Assembly (NCBI GenBank): GCA_040756435.1
Contig: JBFLZD010000016.1
Location: 1-62,567 of the forward strand
Source: Spirochaetota bacterium
GTDB taxonomy: Bacteria; Spirochaetota; UBA4802; UB4802
Reading direction: 5' to 3'
DNA: 62,567 nucleotides
The translations under genes and the position numbers were made by a program. The notes below the pieces were generated by a model. The model was not told where the DNA came from and did not search any database. It saw only the letters and a program-made list of their open reading frames with translations. Shown piece after piece: positions 17,923 to 26,374 of this stretch. Position 1 is the stretch's first letter. Each line of letters begins with the position of its first letter.

Positions 17923-19686
17923 ATGACTATTTTCTGGGTATTTGTGTACTTGGGCATTGTTGCATTTTTAGGATATTTGGGATATCGTCACACAAAAGGA
18001 GCATCAGACTATCTTGTTGCAGGGCGTAAGGTACATCCTTTCATTATGGCACTATCGTACGGTGCTACGTTTATAAGCACATCAGCAATTGTTGGATTTG
18101 GAGGTGCTGCAGGTGTCTTTGGTATGGGACTTTTATACCTGACATTTTTAAATATTTTTGTGGGGATATTTATTGCGTTTATTTTCTTTGGCAAACGTAC
18201 CCGCCGCATGGGATATCATTTAGATGCACACACATTCCCCGAATTGTTAGGAAGAAGGTTTCAATCACCGTTTGTTCAAAAATTTGCGGGGATTATAATC
18301 TTTTTATTCATGCCTTTGTATGCATCTGTAGTGCTCATAGGTGCGGCAAAATACATTGAACAACAGTTTGCAATAGATTATGCCACAGCACTGCTTTTCT
18401 TTACTGTAATTGTTGCTGTCTATGTTATTATGGGTGGGTTAAAAGGCGTTATGTATACTGATGCATTCCAGGGTAGCATAATGGCAATAGGGATGCTCGC
18501 ACTCATTATATTTACCTATTATGATGTGGGCGGTATTATCAAAGGACATGCCGAGCTTACAAAGCTTACACCTCCACCACCACTGGCTGCAAAAGGGCAT
18601 ATGGGATGGACATCCATGCCAGCATTTGGTTCTGACTTATGGTGGACACTGGTTTCAACTATCATTATGGGTGTTGGTATTGGCGTACTGGCACAGCCAC
18701 AGCTTGTGGTGCGCTTTATGACGGTAAAAAGCAACCGGGAACTTAACCGCGCTGTTGCCATTGGTGGAATATTTATACTACTTATGACTGGCGTTGCATT
18801 TACTTCCGGTGCACTTTCCAATGTATGGTTTACAAAGAATGTGAAAGGCGTCAAGTACTGTGAGATCAGTGGAGCTATTTTAGAAGTATGTCCCGGCAAA
18901 AAGATTGTGAAAATTGATGAAAAGAATATTGAAAAGTTTAAAGCCCAATTCAAAGACATAAAGTTAGGCGATGAGATTGATCTTCATAAAGATGTGCCCC
19001 ATAAGGAAACCATAAAAGGCTCATTGTCGATAGTAGCTGCGGGAGGGGTTGTTGAAAATATTATCCCGCAGTTTGTAAAACAGGCAATGCCCCATTGGTT
19101 TGCGGTATTATTCATGCTGACATTACTTGCTGCTGCAATGTCAACATTGAGCTCACAGTTTCATGCAATGGGTACTGCAATAGGGCGCGACTTTTACATG
19201 CAGATACTTAAAGATAAAAAGGCTGCAGAAGAGCGAAGTGTCTTCATCAACAAGATGGGTATTGGTGTAACAATTCTTGTGAGTTTGGTGCTGGCATATT
19301 TTCTGCCGGTTATATATTCCAAAGGTGAAGCTATTATTGCGCGGGGTACTTCTATTTTCTTTGGATTGTGTGCAGGAACATTTTTACCAGCATACATAAG
19401 TGCACTGTACCTAAAACGGATTACCAAAGCAGGTGTGGTTGCAGGAATGCTCTCGGGATTTACGGTTGCCTTCTTCTGGCTGGTATTTGTTCTTGAAAAG
19501 GAGGCAATGGCCATAGGTCTTTGCCAGGCACTGTTTGGGAAACCCACACTGCTTTCGTCACCATGGACAATGGTTGACCCAATGTTTATTTCTTTCCCAA
19601 CTTCACTTGTTGTAACGCTTGTTGTTTCATTATTTACAAAGAAGCTTTCTGACGATCATATTGCGGATTGCTTTCAGGGTTTATAG
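17923..19686 (+). CDS. Sodium:solute symporter (SSS family)
   Basis: A 587-residue secondary transporter with about thirteen membrane helices that uses the sodium gradient to import an organic solute. GASDYLVAGRKVHPFIMALSYGATFIST near residue 25 (shown in part: AGRKVHPFIMALSYGATF) and AMSTLSSQFHAMGTAIGRDF in the second half are SSS landmarks. A charged soluble insertion of about 75 residues (around 300-375, ending near KGSLSIVAAGG) between helices is longer than in PutP-type members. Members of this subgroup with small accessory proteins are often annotated as carboxylate or amino-acid symporters, but the substrate is not determined here. A terminator follows 50 bases downstream. Confidence 0.9.
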   Translation: MTIFWVFVYLGIVAFLGYLGYRHTKGASDYLVAGRKVHPFIMALSYGATFISTSAIVGFGGAAGVFGMGLLYLTFLNIFVGIFIAFIFFGKRTRRMGYHLDAHTFPELLGRRFQSPFVQKFAGIIIFLFMPLYASVVLIGAAKYIEQQFAIDYATALLFFTVIVAVYVIMGGLKGVMYTDAFQGSIMAIGMLALIIFTYYDVGGIIKGHAELTKLTPPPPLAAKGHMGWTSMPAFGSDLWWTLVSTIIMGVGIGVLAQPQLVVRFMTVKSNRELNRAVAIGGIFILLMTGVAFTSGALSNVWFTKNVKGVKYCEISGAILEVCPGKKIVKIDEKNIEKFKAQFKDIKLGDEIDLHKDVPHKETIKGSLSIVAAGGVVENIIPQFVKQAMPHWFAVLFMLTLLAAAMSTLSSQFHAMGTAIGRDFYMQILKDKKAAEERSVFINKMGIGVTILVSLVLAYFLPVIYSKGEAIIARGTSIFFGLCAGTFLPAYISALYLKRITKAGVVAGMLSGFTVAFFWLVFVLEKEAMAIGLCQALFGKPTLLSSPWTMVDPMFISFPTSLVVTLVVSLFTKKLSDDHIADCFQGL

Positions 19687-19735
19687 TAAATAACGTTACT
19701 TAAACAAGGTTTTTATTGTTTTAATGTACATACAG

Positions 19736-19772
19736 GCCGTCTCAAAACAAACTGTGGGACGGCTTTTTTTTT
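19736..19772 (+). terminator. Terminator of the symporter operon, derived from a MITE end
   Basis: GCCGTC and GACGGC form the stem, the loop is TCAAAACAAACTGTGG, and a T9 run follows. The loop and stem match the terminal sequence of the MITE-like family (GTCTCAAAACAAACTGTGG), suggesting that a solitary element end has been co-opted as a terminator. Confidence 0.75.
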
Positions 19773-20045
19773 AAGTATGTGGTATTGAAAAAAACAGAAT
19801 TCTATCTAACACTCTTACTATTTATAACAGGATTTTTGTAATAAATTGTAGCAAAACAAAAATAGTCCCTATTAATTACTCACTGTGTCAAGCACGCTAA
19901 ATTGGAAAGGACTTCATTAAATATTGGTTTTGATGATTTTTTCTGGTAGTTTCTTTTGTTGTCGTTTGGAAAAAGAAAGTGCACTGTGATAGGGGTAATT
20001 CTAAAAGATTTCGTTAGATAGGAAAAAGGAAAATTAATCTTGAAA

Positions 20046-20144
20046 ATGCCTATACAAATCAATACACCACCATCTAATTTTAAAAGATGGAAATCTTTGT
20101 ATGAGGTTTTAGAGGAGCAATTAAATGGTGCACATCAAACTTGA
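20046..20144 (+). pseudogene. Short ORF, possible gene remnant ending in EQLNGA
   Basis: A 32-residue frame from ATG ends LEEQLNGAHQT before a stop. Near 10443-10475 another frame ends KEQLNGALLT and then a stop, with related DNA around it (GGAGCARTTAAATGGTGCAC in both). The shared C-terminal peptide suggests two copies of the same decayed gene or element. The rest of 19773-20326 shows no supportable gene. Confidence 0.3.
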
Positions 20145-20326
20145 ACTTGCAAATCAAAATTGTATGCGATAAAAAAAGTGATTGACAAATAGAAAAGATA
20201 GTGATAGAAATATTAAAAAGCTTTAAAAAGCTAATCAAACTGAACAGTTCTTTGGAAACTGTATAAATAGAGGGGGTTTTGGCTTCCGCGAACCTACTAA
20301 AGTGACATAAAACGGGCATTTTTGGG

Positions 20327-20472
20327 GTAGGTTGGCGGCGACGAAAGTGTTGGAAATTCCAGGCTTTACAAGTGTTGTATCAAAAGGGCCAACATTTTTT
20401 TGCAATTTGTTGGGGAGGTTGGCGGAAAATGGCTTGAAAACGCTGGAAATTCCAGAGGTTACAACCCCAAGA
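20327..20472 (+). promoter_or_regulatory. CRISPR leader with duplicated GGTTGGCGG / TGGAAATTCCA modules
   Basis: The stretch directly before the first repeat holds two copies of the same module: GGTTGGCGG at 20330-20338 and 20417-20425, each followed by the palindrome TGGAAATTCCA (20351-20361 and 20444-20454) and then TTACAA. Position next to the intact end of the array, with the truncated repeat at the other end, marks it as the leader. The duplicated palindrome may be a binding or anchoring site for adaptation or transcription factors, which is inference. Confidence 0.6.
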
Positions 20473-21485
20473 GTAGGAAAACTTCCCCGCTAATAGGGGA
20501 TTGAGACCAGAACTTATCCCGCAGAAATTCGCTAATTGAGCAACAGAAGTGTAGGAAAACTTCCCCGCTAATAGGGGATTGAGACGCCCGAATGGATTGC
20601 CGGGAAATTACGAATAAGTAGTGGCATGGTAGGAAAACTTCCCCGCTAATAGGGGATTGAGACGTGGTACAAACTGGTATGATTGTTATCCTGTTTATGG
20701 GAGTAGTAGGAAAACTTCCCCGCTAATAGGGGATTGAGACAAATAAAAAAGGCTAACCTGTTTTTTACAAGTTAGCCCCGTAGGAAAACTTCCCCGCTAA
20801 TAGGGGATTGAGACCCCCATTAAATAATATGAATAAGTAATTCTGCTTGTGTGTGTAGGAAAACTTCCCCGCTAATAGGGGATTGAGACTTACGCTTGTA
20901 CTTCAAGATGACGTTGTATGGCTTGAATTTTAGTAGGAAAACTTCCCCGCTAATAGGGGATTGAGACTTTTACTTTATGAACTTCGAAACTAATAACTTC
21001 ATAAACGTAGGAAAACTTCCCCGCTAATAGGGGATTGAGACTCAAGATTACTGCTTAACTTCTTCCTGTAATTCATAGCCTGTAGGAAAACTTCCCCGCT
21101 AATAGGGGATTGAGACAGACTGTCATAGCTGTAATCTTTCAATACAACTACAATGCGTAGGAAAACTTCCCCGCTAATAGGGGATTGAGACGCCAAACCC
21201 TTTGCTCTCGAAAATATCTTCCGTGAGAAATAAGTAGGAAAACTTCCCCGCTAATAGGGGATTGAGACTATTATATATACTGTACTTTTACGATACCTCC
21301 TGGAAAAAGTAGGAAAACTTCCCCGCTAATAGGGGATTGAGACAACGTCTTCGCAATATTGAATTGCAAGACGTTCAATTTCTCGTAGGAAAACTTCCCC
21401 GCTAATAGGGGATTGAGACTTCTTGCTTACCGTTCATATACTCCAATAAATCCTTGTTCTGTAGGAAAACTTCCCCGCTAATAGG
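20473..21485 (+). CRISPR. CRISPR array, 13 full repeats plus one truncated repeat, no cas genes
   Basis: The repeat is 35 bases: it starts GTAGGAAAACTT, has the palindromic core CCCCGCTAATAGGGG and ends ATTGAGAC. Repeats begin at 20473, 20551, 20629, 20706, 20780, 20855, 20933, 21007, 21082, 21157, 21234, 21309, 21385 and 21461; the last keeps only its first 25 bases. The 13 spacers are 39-43 bases and all different. The 3' end ATTGAGAC resembles the ATTGAAAC-type handle of type I/III repeats, which gives left-to-right transcription and agrees with the degenerate right end. No cas gene lies in the window, so the effector must be elsewhere or lost. Confidence 0.97.
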
Positions 21486-22230
21486 TGGTTACAATAATGC
21501 CACCCCGCTGGGGTTTGATATAGTTGTCGTATGTCGAATTTGTAAGAAGCGTGAAGGGTGATGAGTGATGGGTGTATTCTCTGCAAGTTATAATGGTTGA
21601 TAGCAATGGGTACGGCTGCTGAGCACATTTATGGGATAGAGTAAGCGCTTGTCGAAGCACCCCGCTAATAGGGGGGTTACAATAATGTCACCCCGCTGGG
21701 GTTTGATATAGTTGTCGTATGTCGAATTTGTAAGAAGCATGAAATGTGAAGGGTGATGGGTGAAGGGTGTATTCTCTGCAAGTTATAATGGTTGATAGCA
21801 ATGGGTACGGCTGCTGAGCACATTTATGGGATAGAGTAAGCGCTTGTCGAAGCATCCCGCTAATAGGGGGTTTACAATAATGTCACCCCGCTGGGGTTTA
21901 GTGGGGTGGTGATATTTCGCTGGTGTTTACAATAATGTCACCCACTCTGTGGGTTTTTTATTTTGGCGGGTTAATGCCTTGAAATTAATGTCACCTAGTC
22001 CGTGGATTGAGACGGTGAATAGCAATAAGTACAGTTGCTGAACACATTGATGGGTAACGTAAGAGCTAGTCGAAGCACCCCGCTGATAGGGGGTTTACAA
22101 TAATGTCACCCCGCTGGGGTTTAGTGGGGTGGTGATATTTCGCTGGTGTTTACAATAATGTCACCCACTCTGTGGGTTTTTTATTTTGGCGGGTTATTGC
22201 CTTGAAAATAATATCACACCGCTGGGGTTG
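21486..22230. repeat. Tandem hybrid units joining CRISPR-repeat cores to REP-like palindromes
   Basis: Directly after the broken last repeat, units of about 185-225 bases recur in tandem. Each starts with CCCCGCTAATAGGGGG or a one-base variant (21660-21675, 21855-21870, 22078-22093), continues with TTACAATAATGTCACCCC GCTGGGG (interrupted here for length), and ends near AGCGCTTGTCGAAGCA. The first core is the same as the centre of the CRISPR repeat. At 22004-22013 there is also GGATTGAGAC, the CRISPR repeat's 3' end. Open frames across this stretch are by-products of the repetition. The following 22231-22413 is a decaying continuation with no gene. Confidence 0.8.
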
Positions 22231-22413
22231 TGTGGATGTGTCAGACATTTAGGGTTATAGTAATGTTAACCTTCCTAAGATTTATGGTGAGTCATACTCA
22301 CTGGGGTTTGATGGGTTTGTGGTCCTGTTGGCAGCGACGTATAAAAAAAAATATGACTACATTGTAATAGAAAGTCATTTAAATATTGTATGATAAATTT
22401 AAACTTCAATATA

Positions 22414-22457
22414 AATAATAAAAAAACACAGGTAGTAAATTTACCTGTGTTTTTTTA
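22414..22457 (-). terminator. Rho-independent terminator of the coiled-coil gene
   Basis: ACACAGGTA pairs with TACCTGTGT, flanked by an A7 run and a T7 run. It lies 23 bases beyond the stop codon of the minus-strand gene and is symmetrical enough to work in both directions. Confidence 0.85.
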
Positions 22458-22480
22458 TAAATATATGCACAATAAACAAT

Positions 22481-23155
22481 CTATTTAACCAAGCCTATCA
22501 CCTTTACCAAAAATTCTAATGCGTTCTGATTTAGGAAAATGACAATAAAAAATAATGCTGCAAAATAAATACTGAATTTTTTGTCCAAACGCTCTATTCG
22601 TAAATAGATTTCAGCCTTATCCTGCTTCATGATTCCAAGCAGTTCAGCTTTATCCTTTTCTGTTTTCTCATACAATGCATCAAATTTTCCCAGCAATTCG
22701 GCTTTATCTTGTTTCATTATACCAAGTAATTCAGCTTTATCCTGCTTTATTATACCCAGTAATTCTTCCCTGGTTTGTTGTAAAGCTCCTAACAGTTTAG
22801 CTTTATTTTGTTGCATTATACCAAGTAATTCAGCTTTATCCTGTTTCATTATACCTAAGAGTTCTTCTCTGGTTTGTTGTAAAGCCCCCAACAATTCAGC
22901 TTTATCTTTTTCTGTTTTTTGATACAATGTATCAAATTTTCCTACCAGTTCAATACGTACTTGTTCCAAATCTTGCTTGGTAGCATAATGGCTTAAAACT
23001 TCTGCCTTTAATTCCTCTTTTGTTTTATACCAGGTGTCATGTACTGTATCCACTATAACCTCTTCCAGTGCGTATAGTACCTTTTTGGCATATTCTTTAC
23101 CATGAAACGCCTGTTCAAAGATGTCATATACATCGGCTGAGAAATGTTGACCCAT
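22481..23155 (-). CDS. Coiled-coil protein with hendecad repeats and C-terminal membrane anchor
   Basis: The 224-residue product has a folded N-terminal part (MGQHFSADVYDIFEQAFHGK), then ATKQDLEQVRIEL, then about eight near-identical 11-residue repeats of the type KAELLGIMKQD / REELLGIMKQD, and finally a membrane helix (FAALFFIVIFLNQNALEFLV). The architecture recalls CCDC90/DUF1640-type anchored coiled coils, which often contain a TKxDL step, but I cannot prove membership. The start is the ATG preceded by AAGGAGAT. At the DNA level the repeats are 33-base units and will be prone to slippage. The gene is isolated: arrays of REP-like palindromes lie on both sides. Function unknown. Confidence 0.75.
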   Translation of the reverse strand: MGQHFSADVYDIFEQAFHGKEYAKKVLYALEEVIVDTVHDTWYKTKEELKAEVLSHYATKQDLEQVRIELVGKFDTLYQKTEKDKAELLGALQQTREELLGIMKQDKAELLGIMQQNKAKLLGALQQTREELLGIIKQDKAELLGIMKQDKAELLGKFDALYEKTEKDKAELLGIMKQDKAEIYLRIERLDKKFSIYFAALFFIVIFLNQNALEFLVKVIGLVK

Positions 23156-23443
23156 TTTTTTTATCTCCTTCCATTTATTAAGTGTAACACATAGGTAATG
23201 AAATGTCAAGATGATATTTACCATACCGTGTAGCATAAAATAAAAATGCTATTGTAGTACACATACATACATCTTGCATTTCATCACAGTGTTTCATATC
23301 TATACAACGCTTTTAAAATAAAAAATTAAAAAATTTTTTAAAATTTTTGAAAAAATTTTATAATAAAACCATTAATGTGAGGGTAACAATAATAAAACAT
23401 TACTTGTTACCGTATATTATTTTACGAAACAATCAAGGTAGCC

Positions 23444-24017
23444 TTAAGACAATAATGTCACCCCGCCGGGGTTTGGTGGTGTGGTGATATGCCGATGGTG
23501 GTTACAATAGTATCATCCCCTCCGGGGATTGGTGAGGTGGTTGTATATCGCTGTTACAGTAATGTCACCCACTCCATTGGTTGGGTTGTGTGTTACTCAG
23601 CCAGAGGTTACAGTAATGTCATCCCCTCTGGGGATTGATGTAGTGGTTGTATGGTACTGTTACAATAATGTCACCCCTCCGGGGTTCAGTGGGGTGGTGA
23701 TATTTCGCTGATGTTTAAAATAATGTCACCCCTCCGGGGTTTGATGGGGTGGTGATATGCCGATGGTGGTTACAATAGTATCATCCCCTCCGGGGATTGG
23801 TGAGGTGGTTGTATATCGCTGTTACAGTAATGTCACCCACTCAGTGGGTTGGATGGTGTGTTACTCAGCCTGAGGTTACAGTAATGTCATCCCCTCTGGG
23901 GTTCAGTGGGGTGGTGATATTTCGCTGATGTTTACAATAATGCACCCCGCTGGGGTTTGATATAGTTGTCGTATGTCGAATTTGTAAGTAGCGTGAAATG
24001 TGAAGGGTGATGAGTGA
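23444..24017. repeat. Tandem array of ten ~54-bp REP-like units
   Basis: Ten consecutive units start near 23448, 23502, 23554, 23608, 23660, 23714, 23770, 23822, 23876 and 23932, a period of 52-56 bases. Each reads TTACARTARTGTCA, then a palindromic core such as CCCCTCCGGGG or CCCACTCAGTGGG, then a GT-rich tail (GGTGAGGTGGTTGTATATCG). Units 1-5 and 6-10 have the same order of variants, so there is a superimposed period of about 266 bases. The last unit matches the hybrid units at 21.5-22.2 kb (GTTGTCGTATGTCGAATTTG). 23237-23443 before it is AT-rich and empty. Confidence 0.85.
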
Positions 24018-24061
24018 ATGGTATTATTTCTATATAAAGATTTAGATAATGAGCCAATGTT

Positions 24062-25648
24062 TTAATAGTTACTATCGCCAGGTGCTATACAGTGGCGAAC
24101 CACACGCCAAATATGGTACCCCAACCTGTCAATAAATCGTATTGCTTCAATATAATCAAGTGCAGTATGAGAATCAAGTTGACCTGTGGCAGTTTTTTTA
24201 AGTACTTCCACTCGCTCCAGTTTGCGGGCGTTTGCCAGATATTGCGATAGTTCCTGTATCTTTTCAACACTATCTATTGAACTTTCTGATTTTAAGGCTT
24301 TTTCCGATTCAGCAAGCTCAGTATTAAAATTCCATTTCATATCGGAAAAGTTTGTGCTGTTTTTTAAAAGGGCAATAGTGTGTGCTTCCTGGCAGGCTTC
24401 AATGATGCTTGATAAATGATCAATGGCATGAAGTACCGAAATATGCTCATCGTAGAGCTGTTTTTGCTGAGGTGGAGTTTTTACCTTGCTCATGAAATGT
24501 TTTGTTTCTTCAAGGGCTATGAGTGCTGTTTTAAGTCTGTGAGTAATATCGCTGCCGTTTTTCTGCAGCATGTCTTTGAGTATCTGGATAATATACAACG
24601 CAATGTCTACCACTGTGCGGCGTGCTGTTTCAACCGCAATAGCTGGTGAGGTGGCTATGGCATCGTCTAAGTGCTGGGTAAGGTAAAACGTGGTATCGGC
24701 AAATAATGTTTTCAAAAATCGCACAAACGGAGTAATGAATGGGAAAAACAGCAACACGCCAATGACGTTAAAGAGTGTATGGAACACTGAAAGCTCTATT
24801 TCAGGAGCTATCGCCCCCAAGGCATTACTTAATGAAGAAAGTAGTGGCGATAGTTGTGGTAATAACACAAATAAAAGTAACGCAGTTACTGTGTTAAAAA
24901 GAACATCGGCAACAATGATGCGCCTGGTATCGGGAGTTGCGCCAATGGCTGCAAAAAGTATTGGTACCGATTTCCCCGCATTCATGCCAATAACAAGAAC
25001 CTGCCCCTGAAAAAGGCTGATAGTCCCACTACTCAATGCCACCAGTGCCAGCACCACTGCGGCACTGGATGATTGCATTACAATTGTGAGTATAAAACCT
25101 ATTGCAAATAGAAGCAGCCTGTCGGTAATGACATGTCCCGAGATAGCAGTAAAATTAATTGACTGCGGCAACTGTGCAAGCCCCTGACGCATAATGGTAA
25201 TGCCAAAGAAAAGGAGGCCAAAGCCAGCCAAAAGCGAACCAAAATCAGATCGATGGTCAGTATATAGTATTTTTAAGAAGACACCACAGGCAACAAAAAG
25301 TAGCGAAAATTGCCCAATGCTGTATTGAATGCCAAAAATTGTAACAAGCCATGCGGTGGCAGTAGTGCCTACATTTGCGCCAAAGATGACTGCCAGAGCT
25401 TGTGGTATGGTGATAAGCCCTGCACTGACAAATCCTATTGTGGCAATGGCTGTTGCACTGGATGCCTGTATGATGGTGGTTACCAACATGCCGGTGAACA
25501 GTGCCTTAAACTTTCCACCGGTAAGGTTTGCAAGGATTTTTCTAAAACCAGGACCGGCCAATTTTTGTATTGCTTCGGACATAAGGACAATGCCTAAAAG
25601 GAGTATCCCTATGCCGCCAATTGCTGTTATAATATCTGAAATATTCAT
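24062..25648 (-). CDS. Na+/phosphate cotransporter family protein with PhoU-like C-terminus
   Basis: NptA/YjbB-type sodium-dependent phosphate transporter. The membrane part (residues 1-310) contains the two inverted QSSSA-type motifs, IIQASSATAIATIGF near residue 60 and MQSSSAAVVLALVAL near residue 190, that build the transport site. The remaining 200 residues are helical and soluble, like the PhoU domain often fused to this family. Length of 528 is normal. It may import or export phosphate; the direction is not readable. Its 3' end carries one GGCGATAGT motif in minus orientation (24071-24079) and the body has three more partial or full copies. Confidence 0.9.
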   Translation of the reverse strand: MNISDIITAIGGIGILLLGIVLMSEAIQKLAGPGFRKILANLTGGKFKALFTGMLVTTIIQASSATAIATIGFVSAGLITIPQALAVIFGANVGTTATAWLVTIFGIQYSIGQFSLLFVACGVFLKILYTDHRSDFGSLLAGFGLLFFGITIMRQGLAQLPQSINFTAISGHVITDRLLLFAIGFILTIVMQSSSAAVVLALVALSSGTISLFQGQVLVIGMNAGKSVPILFAAIGATPDTRRIIVADVLFNTVTALLLFVLLPQLSPLLSSLSNALGAIAPEIELSVFHTLFNVIGVLLFFPFITPFVRFLKTLFADTTFYLTQHLDDAIATSPAIAVETARRTVVDIALYIIQILKDMLQKNGSDITHRLKTALIALEETKHFMSKVKTPPQQKQLYDEHISVLHAIDHLSSIIEACQEAHTIALLKNSTNFSDMKWNFNTELAESEKALKSESSIDSVEKIQELSQYLANARKLERVEVLKKTATGQLDSHTALDYIEAIRFIDRLGYHIWRVVRHCIAPGDSNY

Positions 25649-25678
25649 ACCGGCTTTACTTTGTGATAATTATCGGCA

Positions 25679-26014
25679 TTATGGCACGTAATCTTCCCGT
25701 ACGGGGGAAAATACTTCAATTGCTATTGAGTCTTCCAGTACTTCTGCTCCGTGTTCTATATTGCCGGGTATTGACCAGCTACCACCAGGTTTCATATCAT
25801 ATGTTTGCCCATCCATGATCAGGATAATATGCCCTTTTACCAGATATCCCGTTTGCTCGTGGGGATGTTTATGTATGGGTAATATTTTTCCTTTTTGTAA
25901 TCTAAACTGGGTCATTAATGTATGGGTACCATAGACAAGAGTTTTACGCTGGATACCATCAAGTACAGTAACATATCCATCAGGTGATGGATTAGCAATT
26001 GTTTTTGTTTTCAT
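25679..26014 (-). CDS. Cupin-domain protein
   Basis: A 111-residue single cupin barrel. Motif 1 reads LPIHKHPHEQTGYLVKGHI and motif 2 ends PGNIEHGAEV, so the metal ligands (two His and one Glu in motif 1, one His in motif 2) are all present. Small stand-alone cupins of this kind may bind a metal and act on small molecules or sense them; no specific reaction can be assigned. The gene precedes the phosphate transporter by 30 bases on the same strand. The start is supported by the protein family's usual length rather than by a strong ribosome-binding site. Confidence 0.85.
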   Translation of the reverse strand: MKTKTIANPSPDGYVTVLDGIQRKTLVYGTHTLMTQFRLQKGKILPIHKHPHEQTGYLVKGHIILIMDGQTYDMKPGGSWSIPGNIEHGAEVLEDSIAIEVFSPVREDYVP

Positions 26015-26191
26015 ACTATTAAAACTCTGATATATAAATTTCCACGTATAAAAGATTTTTTACTATATTGCATACGGGTGGTGTCAATTAAAAAAGAGGT
26101 TTTTATATTGGTATACAGAATTAATTCCGTACGTATTTTTAGATAAGAAATGCTCTATATTAATTCGGACGAAGACAGCGGGGTACTATTA

Positions 26192-26374
26192 CTACATAGT
26201 TATTATTACATTAATTGGGCGCCTTAGTGAATATGGCAAAGGTTTTGCATTACCAAATCTGATAAGTAATTGTGGTTTCATAGAACCAGGATTAAAATGT
26301 CCTGTTAATTGATTGCGCACATCAGGTACTTCAATGGCCTGATTGTGGTTAGCATTTTTAATATTTAGTACCAT
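26192..26374 (-). pseudogene. C-terminal remnant of a nitroreductase-family protein
   Basis: The 60-residue frame ends PQLLIRFGNAKPLPYSLRRP, which corresponds to the conserved C-terminal tail of nitroreductase-like flavoproteins (typically an LRxG.a.P.P.SpRRP pattern). The N-terminal flavin-binding part is missing, and upstream sequence (26375-26624) shows no continuation. I read it as a decayed gene. The 26015-26191 gap beside it contains nothing else. Confidence 0.55.

Noticed and set aside
20999-21196. Open frame on the minus strand encoding repeated SQSPISGEVFL peptides
   Set aside because: It is the translation of CRISPR repeats and spacers; the periodic peptide is the repeat itself.
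22629-22922. Plus-strand frame across the coiled-coil gene (repeated IIPSNSALSCF)
   Set aside because: It is the antisense reading of 33-base repeats with no start signals.
23444-24017. The phased 54-bp array as a second CRISPR
   Set aside because: The would-be spacers are as conserved as the would-be repeats and recur in a fixed order, which is a tandem repeat and not a CRISPR.
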